A stretch of 64,000 nt of DNA from Ulota crispa (Eukaryota > Streptophyta > Bryopsida > Orthotrichales > Orthotrichaceae): contig OY987247.1 of assembly GCA_963920765.1 (NCBI GenBank), positions 11,690,471 through 11,754,470 on the forward strand. The letters run 5' to 3'. The translations under genes were made by a program, and so were the position numbers. The notes beneath the pieces were generated by a model, which saw only the letters and a list, made by a program, of their open reading frames with translations, had not been told where the DNA came from and searched no databases. Shown here piece after piece: positions 37,058 through 47,378 of this stretch. Each line of letters opens with the position of its first letter. Position 1 is the first letter of the stretch.

Positions 37058-39061
37058 TATAACTTATAGCTTTAGACCACATTCTTGAGTTCCAAGTCTT
37101 TATTTTAAAATGCATATCATTACATTACTCTTGAAAAATTTAGTACCAAAAAAAATGTACTTCACTTAAAGAATGAATGCAAAAAAATAGTAATCCAACC
37201 CAAACCCAAAAACCAAGTTGTAGCAGTTTTTTGCAAAGAATATTCAACATAAAAATTTCAATATTTCCTTTTGTCAAGCATTCCAACAAAGTTGAAAACA
37301 TGTATTAAGCTAACACGCAATACATTATGTGAATTGCCTTTTAGGCATAGCATTCTTGAAATCATGTAAAACACATTATATTAGCTTGTAATGTTTTTTA
37401 ATCAAAAAAGATAGTTTAAGGATATTTTATTTAGGGTGATGGCACACTCAGGGTATCCAAAAAGGATTGCTTAATTTTGATTTGGTCATACCCATGATAT
37501 TTTTGCTATTTATTACGTTTTACTAGATAGTGCTATGCTCTTAATTATTTGGCAAGAAGTTGCTTATACTTGTAGATTAGTAGAAAAAAAATACACTTTG
37601 TCAAATGATGAATGTTATCATGTCCAAATGAGTAATTTTGTAAGAAGTTCTGGAAGTGTCTCATTTCATCAAAATGAAGTAAAGGATTCATCCGAACTAC
37701 AAATTTGGTTAGTAGGAATTAGGTTAATGCATTTATAATTTTGCAAGCTTCTATGGTTCATGAATTTGAAGTGTATTAGTCCATACATTTTTAAAACTAG
37801 TTGTTATGAATTCTTTTAGGGACAATTTTTTGCACATTTTTCCACATCCAATAAAGAACATTAAAAATTTGTAAATTTTATTTTTAAGTTGCAAAAGCAT
37901 GCACATATACTTGTTTCTAGGTGCACATATGGTCAAAATTATTAAAATGTTAATAGTTCATTTTAGGGAGCCATTACAAATTACAAGTCAAAAAAAGTCC
38001 AGATCAAGACATTTGGGTTCTAATCACTTTTACAATGTGAAAAAAAATCAAGAAAGTCCTTTTGATGAAGAGAACACTTTCTAAATGAATGTTTTAATGT
38101 AAGGAAAGCTTAAGAAAAATGTTTCATCACTTACAACTTCAATTTTTTGCCTAAACAAAAATAATCTAGACTCACTATTGCTGGTGAGATAAAGTCCTGT
38201 CCGGACTTCAGGCATGCTCTTTCAGGGGTACCCTGATCGTGCCATCTCCCTTTATAAACAATGGTTGCACGATAACCTTTCAAAAATAAAATGATTCTTG
38301 CATGGAGATTCAGGTTTTTTCAAAAAATTCAAGAATATTTCAACTTCTAAGGCTAGTTGCAACGATATTTTTCTAGTGAGTGAAGAAGAAGAATTTTAAT
38401 TTCAAAATTTTCAGTTGTTTTCTAAGATTACAGTTCCATGGAACAGAGGTAACTAGGGTTATTAAATACTAAAATAGAATGATATTGAATAAAGACAAAT
38501 AATTGCAATTGACAAAAATCACTATGTATCTCTAAGTAATTACATAAATCTTTGTGCATTTCCATAATCTTGCAATACATACCAAGAACAAATTATCTTG
38601 TGCGCATAACAATTAACAAGTCATGTTTAGTTGATTATGGAATATGTATGCATAACTTCTGGAAATTCCCCTATTAAAAAAATGTTGTTGGTGACAGAGT
38701 CATTTGGTTGTGACCTTCTTGGAAAACTTTCCTCTATCCTTTTGCTTTGGCTTGGTATATTACACATGCTATGTAGTGGACTTAAGGTGGAAAAACTCCA
38801 ATTTAATTACAAATAAGGATAAAACATACAAAGCTTGACCCAGTTTGTAAATAATTGATTCTATTTTCTTTCACTACACTAGACTAATTTCAAGGTTTTT
38901 GAATCCATATTTAAAAATTAAAATTTCCAAATTTCCAAATTTGGTCTCCTACAGGTGTGTTTATAAACTCTCACATTTCTTGGTAGGTGAAGATCCAAGC
39001 TCTTCCACTTGGGGCCCACACATAGCCATGTTCACAATACCAAGCCCTATGCTTTCATCAC
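37058..39061. other. AT-rich spacer
   Basis: No gene seen. The segment at about 38216-38250 (GGGGTACCCTGATCGTGCCA) resembles the flanks of the duplicated segment near 19905 and 20070, hinting at another dispersed repeat. Confidence 0.4.
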
Positions 39062-39238
39062 TAGAAGAAATACAAGGATAAACGACTCCACAAATCACAA
39101 CGATTAGGTCACGAGAACTGCCTTGCAACTCCACAAACAACTGCACGACTAGATTGTAGTTGTACAAATGTTGTGAAATTGTTATGCAGTTGCAAGGCAG
39201 TTCTGGTGACTTAGTCGTTTATCCTTGTTTTTCTTCTA
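39062..39238. mobile_element. Short fold-back MITE
   Basis: Inverted arms TAGAAGAAATACAAGGATAA and its near-complement ending TATCCTTGTTTTTCTTCTA, continuing inward through AACTGCCTTGCAACT. About 177 bp, non-coding. Confidence 0.7.
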
Positions 39239-40270
39239 ATGCATGGAAAAATATATCACTAACAAACAACATTCACCAAATTTCATGATTAAAAGAGTTT
39301 TTGGCATCAGGCTTGTGGAAATCATCTTTTTAGTAGTAGGTAGATCACATTTTATTGGTAGGAGATTCGACATGGCCACGGTGATTGGAGATTCCTATAT
39401 CATATACACCCTCTTTAGCACTTTAAAAAGATATTTTAAAGCTTCATACGCTAAAATTCAATATATCTCAACCATAGATTGCCTTTTTGGCCATGCACAT
39501 TATGCTTCTATTATTATAATCGAAAATACTAAAATCAAGAAAATTTGAAAACTCTTGCCAATATTTTTTTGGTAGATTCAAATTTCAATCAACTTTTTTG
39601 CCATTACAATAAAATAACTTAGTAATATTGGATGGTTAGTATCTACCAATCATTGATCCTCCACACAAATATAAAATCTCCAAGCATAGACTTGCCCTCC
39701 TATCAAGCAATCTCCCCGTGCAAATTATAGAGGTCGAAGGTTAGCAAAAAGAGTTCCAGTTTCTATTCAACTTGTGGCAAGGTTTTGGATTTCTTCACTT
39801 TGGCCCATTTAGAATGAGTTAAATATGGCACTTGTGCACATGGATTGTTAAATTTCAAAGAGACCCCCATTGGAGGTTATGTTCGAGGAAGCCCAGATTT
39901 GCCATAACTATCTGGTGGTTTATGCCAAAAAGTAGCAGAATTCCTGTAGCTCAAACCCTTTGAATTGCTTTCGGCTTCTTTGACTCTAAACAAAGGCTTA
40001 AATATTAATTAGGAAACAAGCATTGAGCACCCCTCCCATACATTTACTACACGTGTCCCTTATTTTGTATACAAATATCATCCAATCACTCATAATGAGG
40101 GGGAATTTTTTGGATTTTAGTGCATGGGAAGGGTATGTTGCGAGATGTTGGGCTTTACTGGTCAGTAAGGTACAGTTGAAAGAAGCAAATTGAATGGAAA
40201 TTCGTATGGCTTAAAATGGTAAGAAAATCAGATAGGGTGGAGGTCAATTCCTATAGGTTTCTCACATACC
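39239..40270. other. Spacer
   Basis: A 101-codon open stretch at 39243-39548 starts with a real ATG but has no recognisable family, AT-driven codons and no gene context. Otherwise nothing seen. Confidence 0.4.
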
Positions 40271-40506
40271 TTAACCCCTAAGTGCCCGGAGTTGTTTTAG
40301 GGTTTAGAAGAAAATGGGAGTTTAATGGCCACCAAAGTTTAGAAAATTACATTCAAAAAAATGACTGTAGGATTTGAAAAAGGACTATCTTCTCTATTGA
40401 TGGGAACTAGTCACGTTTGATTCCACCATACAAATCAAGAGAAAAAGTAAGATAAAGTCGAAATCCCCAATGACAAGATCCCATCGCTGGGGCGCTTAAG
40501 GATTTA
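40271..40506. mobile_element. TTAA-type MITE, short
   Basis: Left end TTAACCCCTAAGTGCCCGGA; right end GGGGCGCTTAAGGATTTA is roughly complementary with the terminal TTAA degraded. About 236 bp. Confidence 0.5.
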
Positions 40507-40938
40507 TTGTGGGCCTTGATTTGCTTCACATGTGTCGATATTGAGCCATGGTGGAATAGCTCTAATTTTTCACCAGCTACAAAAACGTAAGTCTTGATAT
40601 TTACATTAGGTGATTGAATCAGTGAATTGTGAATTCACCTTTGATTCAAAGATCATGCTGACCCATAGAGGAGGATACCATCGAACAATGTCAAAATAAA
40701 GGCGTAATTATTACTTTTACTCTTGTTTGTATAAAGCCCTAGCTTTAGTAGCATATCAACATATGTGCAATTGTCCAATCCAAATATTGGGGAAACAAAA
40801 AAATACAGACTAGAGATGAGTAGTATTATTCAAAAAACAACCATAAATAAATTTGTCTTGTGACTTCAACCCCTAAAAGCCCAAGCCCTATTTTTCTATG
40901 AAAATCATTGAAAACTGTCATTTTTGAGTAAATGAGTA

Positions 40939-41220
40939 TCATAACATTCAATAGCGCTCATTATGCCTACCCTCCATCCAGATGAAGAGTGTGAAATATT
41001 CCACACTCATCAGTAGCTAAAAGGACACATGGCTGAATTTGTGAGAGAGTTTATGAAAGAGAGGCTCGGTTTAGTGCACATACGTCGATGTGGGGCCAGC
41101 CATGTCAGAAAAATTAAAAGTTAATTTTTTTTTTTTTTTTTTTGTGTGTCATGATGAAGTTTGTGGATGATACCTGAAGAGAGGGAAAGGCAGCCTCTCT
41201 TCAAGCTATTGAATGTTATG
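40939..41220. mobile_element. Nested TIR element inside the TTAA-type element
   Basis: Perfect 16-bp terminal repeats CATAACATTCAATAGC (from 40940) and GCTATTGAATGTTATG (to 41220), flanked by TA. The sequence is absent from the homologous elements at 55800 and 62740. Inside (41063-41100) it carries a block resembling the terminus of the fold-back element at 47911. Confidence 0.75.
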
Positions 41221-42159
41221 TAGAAAAGTGGGAAAAGAAGATTTTTTTGAAAATGTAATCACAAGATCTTTTCCTAAACTATGGGAGGTATTTGTGGGAG
41301 AAATTTCCAGCCCATTCTAAGTTTAGAACAAAGATATTGACATCTAAAGTGAAAAAATAGTTTTTTTCTATGCTGCCCAAAAATCTCAAAAGCCTTTGAC
41401 CACTCTTATAGCAAAAAATTGCTCTACATAGAGTTGAGCTCTACTCAAAGTTGCGGTTTATCTTATCCATGTAGAAAACCAAGTTCGGTGTATGTTGGAG
41501 AATTTTCAGATCAATTGGAGGTGTAAAATATACTTCAAAAAGTCTTTGAATGCTAGAAGGTCATGAAATTTGTACATACACTAGGCAAAATTGGAGGTTC
41601 TATGTAAATTTCAAAAATTCAAATCACATTGATCAAAATGGTAAAACCAAGGATTCTTAGCCTACTACAACTTGGGAAAAAAATTAATCAAAAAACAAAT
41701 ACTCAAATCACTTAAGAAACTAAAGCACTAAATTTTACAAGGGGCAAAAAAAGTGGAGGTTTGGGAGACCCCCAAGATGGGCACCTTCCACTCCACTCCC
41801 CTTTGCCCAAGTGTCCACACCCTGTGTCCACAAGGGCTGACCCTCTTTGGGAGTCAACACCCATTTGCAAAGGAGAGGCCCTGCCTAAGCTGTTCCTTTT
41901 TGCTTAGTTTCAAAAAATAATTGATAATTTCTTCATCAAATGTCAAAATGAAGAAAAAATTAAATGCCTGCATAGGTCTTGGAATTCTCCTCCTTCAATA
42001 CAAGTTTCAAAAAATCACACATACTAGTTTAGCTATATGCCCAAAATCCATATGACTACACATACTTGCAATCAAAAACTTCTCATAACTTTCATCTCAT
42101 TTATCAAAATTGAATGATTCAAAGCTCCCCACCCATATATAAGTCTAAAGAACCTATTT

Positions 42160-42160
<1 letters not shown>

Positions 42161-42228
<68 letters not shown>
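42161..42228. repeat. TA microsatellite
   Basis: Near-uninterrupted TA dinucleotide run within the element at 40866-42458. Confidence 0.95.
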
Positions 42229-42231
<3 letters not shown>

Positions 42232-42458
42232 AATTTTAAAGAAATTTTTGGGCTGCCCAATCTTGCCCATTCTCCATAAATTCATTTTTAACTTCTTCAA
42301 TAAAAGTGAGAATGTAGAAAAAATTAGATGCCCATGTAGATCTTTGAATTTCCCATCATCTATAAATGTTTCAAAAAATCACACAAAGTAGTTTAGCCAA
42401 GGTACATGCCCAAAATCCCACTTGTCCCCCAAAGGAACAACGATCCTTTAAGGATTAA

Positions 42459-43568
42459 CAAATATTACGTTTTTATTGCTCTTGATAACCCAACAAAATT
42501 AGGATCTCATGTTGACGTGGGACTTGCAAAGATGAGACATGGGAAGTAATCTGAACTGCCCCTAAGAATTAAGAGCTTCTTGCAAAAAAGACAAGATACC
42601 ATGGGGCATTTCGGATAAGGGATTAGGGTAAGGAACCCAAAATTGATAGACTTGGAGATACTAATCAAGGTCATTTTTCTTGGCAAATTTTTGCCTAAAC
42701 TTATCTCAAACTAACATTAGCTATTATTACATTTAAAAATTTGGGTGAAAAAAGTGGATGACATTCTTACCTCTCTCCTTCCACAAATCCTTGGTTTACC
42801 AAATTTTGAATAAAAATAGCTTATATTAGTAAACTTATTGAATGAACATGCACAAAGTGTTCATCCATTCCAATTTTAGCCAAATTTTCTTTACCTGCGT
42901 ACATTCTGGAGTGCCGTTCGCAGTTTCGCATTACCCTGCCCAAACCAAAAGATTAACCCTGATACTGGTGATCACGACGTTCCCAAACTTGTACTCATCC
43001 AGTTCCCAATTCATAACGTTTGACTTCAAACTATCGCCACATGTCAACCCAACTCAAAGCCACGAAAAAAATTAACACATGCTTCGATTGCAGCCACTCT
43101 TCCAGTCAAAGCACGGTATGGACTCAAGTCACTCAACGACATCCATCCACGTTGCAATACGCCAGGTGGGCTCATGTCAGCTACCAAGTTAAGCCGTCCT
43201 TTTTGCACAAAGTCAGCGGGCTGCCCGTAGCTGTGCCAAAACACCAATGAAAAACTGAAAACTGATATTCTTGCCCCTGCTACCGACAACGGCCGCCTAC
43301 TCCTCGTCTTCCTCGAAACTTCTACAAAGTCAGCGCGGGTCCCGTCGTCCTTGGCCAGGTCAACTGCTCCCACCTCTCAAGTCTCACCTCCAGGCCTTCC
43401 CCTTCATGTATTGCCACCAGGGTCCGGGAAGTATTTGAGATTTTTCGGTAGATTTCCTTCAATTCATGTATTGAACCGGTTTATCAAGGAGCTCTATCGG
43501 TTATTTTCTCTATTTCATACTATATGAACTTTAAAAAAAAAAATTTTGACCGGTTTTTAGCCAAAGTT
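42459..43568. other. Spacer grading into the WRKY upstream region
   Basis: AT-rich to about 42880, then more GC. Open stretches at 42842-43373 on both strands lack coding signatures. Confidence 0.4.
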
Positions 43569-44169
43569 TATAAATTGCAAACTATTTTTTCTCATTTTGA
43601 TCGGCTAGCATTAAACTAGCGGTCGGTTCTTCCCGACCTTGATTGCCATTCTCCCCATGTTGTTGAACCACTTCTCCTACCAAAAGCTCAACGATCTTGC
43701 TTCTCCATCCTTCGCCCTTCATGTTCTTGCTCTTACTCTTGTGAGCTGACTTGGGCTGACAGATTTGCTTATGAGCTCGAGTTCTTTTGATGAAGGCGTC
43801 AACTCCGCTGGTTGGTCACAAGCCTTTGTGAAATCTCAGGTCGGCGCTGTTGACTGCCTGAGCTCGATATTAGTTGTTGGTTAGGATTATTGGTTCTGCC
43901 GTTGACATTCCGTGAGAAAAAACAGAGGGCGAAGTGGAGGAATTTTGTTTCTTGAAATTGCGGGTCAGGTTGAGAGTTGTTGATTGATTCAGAGCCTGAC
44001 TGTCGTCTCTTTTGAAAGATCTGTGGTGAAGTGGTAGTGATCTCGATGAGCCGTTCCAAAGTCCTGCGTGGGTGAGGAAATGTCGAAACAATCTCACTTC
44101 TTGATGCTCAGTGAAGTCTAGATTATTTTGGGTCAACAGGGGTTGCGGAGCTTTCTTGGGTGGTTGACT
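43020..44169 (+). promoter_or_regulatory. W-box cluster and TATA box upstream of the WRKY gene
   Basis: Motifs matching TTGAC[C/T] on either strand occur at 43020-43025, 43104-43109 (complement), 43358-43363 (complement), 43546-43551, 43850-43855 and 44164-44169. A TATAAA is at 43569-43574. WRKY genes are often auto- or cross-regulated through such boxes; whether six in 1.15 kb exceeds chance is not established here. The leader would be long (about 900 bp) if this TATA box is used. Confidence 0.4.
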
Positions 44170-44537
44170 GGTACCTTCAAGCGTCACCGCGCCATGAGAA
44201 ATTGATACACATAGTGTAAGAATTTTGTGCATTTTGTTCAGATTTACCAGCAATTGATGTAAACGCAATGCTATTCTTTCCTCTCGAAGAGTGGGGGTTA
44301 ATCTGGACCCGTCGTAGCAGTGGGCGCTTGCTCCAAAAGCTGCTTCCTCTGCGAGACACCGCAGTACTCTCGGTCGAACAGTAACGGTACGAGCTTGTGG
44401 TTTGCCATTGCAAGTGTGGTCACAAGCGTTTGGGTTTCGGTGATTGTGCCGGGTTTGCAAACCTGGAGCTTGGGCAAGTCCTCGAGGGATTTGAGAGGGG
44501 GTACGGGAAGCCGCCACCGCCGGCCGTGGCCTCGCGC

Positions 44538-46603
44538 ATGATGCGAGACGATGACGACGGCGACGAAGAAGAAGAAGGCGGTGGGAGCACACGAGAAGAC
44601 GACCTGAACCGTCTCATGCGATCGTTGAACGAGGACATGACCACCACCACGTCGCATTCGAATCACACTCATGGCTTCGGATTGACGTCGCCATTACCAC
44701 CCCAGCAGCACTTCCACGAGTTCTCGACGCTTCCACCTGCAGGCTCGTCATTCTCACAGTCTCACCCGACATCCGAGCTTCTCTCAATGCCATCACCTTC
44801 AGTCACATGGAACAGCGACAGTCGCCACTTCCAGAGCAACAACAGCAACCTCACCAGCAGCATTAACCAAGCATACTCGCCACCGCTACGAGAGGCGACG
44901 TCGTTAGACTGGGATTCGTTACCGAAGTTTTCACCATGGCATCAGGGCAAGTACACCGACAGCATTCAGGAGCTTTTAAGAACCACACTCACTCCATGGA
45001 ATTACGAAACGTCTGGCAGCATTCCTCCTCCAACGACAGGACCGCTGGAGAAAGCGTCGCATGTCACTCACTCGCGGCCGACGTCACCCATTGGCGGCCC
45101 CGCGCGCATGAATTCGACCGTGCCCATCACTTTGCCCAGGACACCGAACTCGTCCTTGAGCTCGGAAAGCTTCAGCGATGTCGAGGATCACTTTCACTAC
45201 GGCAGCTCTAGTGCCCGGCCGTCGTTGCAACCGCTTCCCAGCAGCAGCGCCAAGCGCAAGACGCCGGAGCAGGCATTCGATGAGTGTTACAACGAGATTC
45301 AGTCGCTGGATTCCAATATACTGTAAGCTTCTTCAATCGTACAGTGGGTGCATTTGCGCGCATTTCCTTTGCCTACACCTCTGACAGTTTTTTAAGCGCA
45401 ATGTAATGATTGTTTGTGTTTGAACATTCGGCGTCTTGCAGATCCTACAAGGCACGAAGAAAAGGGCCGAAACGACTGAGGGAGCCACGGTACGCCATCC
45501 AAGCTCGCAGCGATGTGGAAATCATGGAAGATGGATACAAGTGGCGCAAGTACGGCCAGAAAGCCGTCAAGAACAGCCCCCACCCTCGGTAACTGGCACT
45601 AATCTCTTCCCCCAGTTCAATATAATCGTTCCTTTGCGTCCTCTGTTGATCACAATACGAAATGCCTGAAGAAGACGTTGAGTCAAGTAGGGTTGAGCAT
45701 TCCTGTTGTTGAAGTCGACCTGGTCTTGAGTCAACTTGCCTTCAATCATGCTTCCAAGCTCAAACTCTTGCTAGATTGCATTGGTAAAACGCTACAAGGA
45801 TCACTTTTCTGCATGTTTTCAACCGGGGGTTCGCACTCGTGATAATGTCGGTAATCTGCGAGATGATTTGCACGAGTGAGCTAACAGTCGACTTTGGGAT
45901 GCACAGGAGCTACTACCGCTGCACCAATCCCAAGTGCCCCGTGCGGAAGCGCCTCGAGCGATCGGCACACGACACGGGACTAGTCATCACGACCTACGAG
46001 GGCACGCACACTCACGTCATACCCTCGACTGCGGGGTCGCGCGCTGGAGCTTCTTCCGACGCGCCCTTTCTTCCAGCGACGGGTGAGTACCCGCCCGGTG
46101 GCGCCCCGTATCAGCCACCACCCAAACCTTCACAGCCACCTGTAGCACCACCGCTGCGGGAACCAGCAACGACGAGCATCCACGACGTCTCCAAACCGTT
46201 GCGACCAACGCCGAGCATTTGCAAGGTCCAGCCGATGACGTTCCTCTCCATCCCTCCCCGGGTGCCGCTTTCAGGCATGTTGTTGTTGCAAGCACAGCAA
46301 CAGAACAACCGTATCAAAACCCTAAGCAATCCCTTGCAAGATGCAATGTGCAACTCCATGGAAACCCTAAGCGATCCCTTGATCCAGGACTTGCAAGACT
46401 CGATGTGCAACTCCATTGAAACCCTAAGCGATCCATTGATCCAGGACTTGCAAGATGCGATGTGTTTCGGTACCAGTGGAATTCGAGCCTCACCTCAACA
46501 AGAGCTTCGTAATTCCTATTCGAAACCTCCGCCGCCGCCGTCCTCCTCCTCCTCTCCCTCCCGAGGAGGATTGCTGGAAGACATTGTTCGGCACCGGCGC
46601 TGA
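44538..46603 (+). CDS. WRKY transcription factor, group IIc, three exons
   Basis: Exons 44538-45322, 45442-45588 and 45907-46603, joined in phase 2 (542 residues). WRKYGQK is at residues 296-302. The zinc site is Cys316-X4-Cys321-X23-His345-X-His347, the C2H2 pattern of groups I-C-terminal and IIc; with one WRKY domain only, this is IIc. The intron between the codon halves of Arg311 (PHPR/SYY) is the classic conserved WRKY intron. Such factors bind W-boxes in the nucleus and regulate defence and stress genes. The N-terminus is acidic then Ser/Pro-rich with a [14 protein letters not shown] block; the stretch before the domain is basic ([13 protein letters not shown]), a likely nuclear signal. 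The C-terminus holds a 19-residue tandem repeat. ATG 44538 is the first in frame, and 44541 has A at -3. The frame is open upstream to 44397 without an ATG, so an upstream exon cannot be excluded. Confidence 0.9.
46333..46461 (+). repeat. 57-bp in-frame tandem repeat in the WRKY C-terminus
   Basis: The 19-residue unit [19 protein letters not shown] occurs twice with few changes; a diverged third unit precedes it ([12 protein letters not shown]). The DNA period is 57 bp, keeping the frame. Function unknown. Confidence 0.85.
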
Positions 46604-47378
46604 TCTGAGCAGAGCAGCTCGGTTTTTGCAACTGCTGTGACTTCCGACACTCTGTAAATATTTATTGATCTTTTTTTGTAGAGGAAACTAATGGCTAAAG
46701 AGTCTGTAGTAGTAAGCTTAAGTCCTTCCCCATACGGAGCCGCATTTGGTTCCGACCCGCGTTTTTTTTCCATGACGGTGTTTTGTTGCCGTTGTGGAGC
46801 TTTCACGCCGACCTGTTTTTTTCGTCTTGATGATTTCTGCATCAGGATGATACTGCCGATCAGTGGCCTTGTTTTTTTCTTTCTTTTTCAGTCCTGTCCT
46901 TCCACAGAATTGGATGTTCGAAGAAAGACCGACATCGCTGTAAGGTAGCGCTTGCTGTGATAGTTAAGGATCTGTTCCTGTTTTTTCACCAGATTTTGGT
47001 GTTACAGAGTAGAGAGTGTGACACAATGTTCACCTCTTTTAGATAGATAACGGTTAGGTTTGATTTAGGGTTTGCAACTTTGGTAAGATATTCTCGGATT
47101 GCTCAACAATTGTGCTTTCTCTCTCAATCTTAGACTACAAACCCTAATTATTATTTCTCCTCTGAGCAAATGATGCGCTCTCCACCTTGTGTCTTGGTGG
47201 ATATGTTTGATACTCCGTCTCCACATTGTTTTTGACAATCCTTTTATGCTGCATTTTCTGAGCCTATTCTACACTTTTTTTTATAACATTCTTTAGTAAT
47301 TGCGGCACTTCACACTTCTCCATGCTTCATTGTAAAATGCAACCAAAGAATTGAGTGAGTAGTCTCTACCTGCTGTTG
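46604..47378. other. WRKY 3' flank
   Basis: Probable 3' UTR (TGTAAATATTTATTG near 46652) and spacer. No other gene is seen with confidence. Confidence 0.4.

Larger units (their letters stand above)
40866..42458. mobile_element. TTAA-type element, 950-bp subfamily, enlarged by internal insertions
   Basis: Left end CAACCCCTAAAAGCCCAAGC and right end ATCCTTTAAGGATTAA. In reverse orientation it is homologous to 54207-55899, 60005-60939 and 61872-62818 (GCATGTACC near the end; GGAGGTTTGGGAG in the middle). It is about 640 bp longer than these because of an element at 40939-41220, a partial internal duplication (compare 41945-42055 with 42290-42420) and a TA microsatellite at about 42161-42228. 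Confidence 0.7.

Noticed and set aside
43870..44592. 240-codon minus-strand open frame
   Set aside because: It overlaps the WRKY leader and exon 1 in antisense, has low-complexity Arg/Ser content and matches no family; the plus-strand WRKY reading is clearly genuine.
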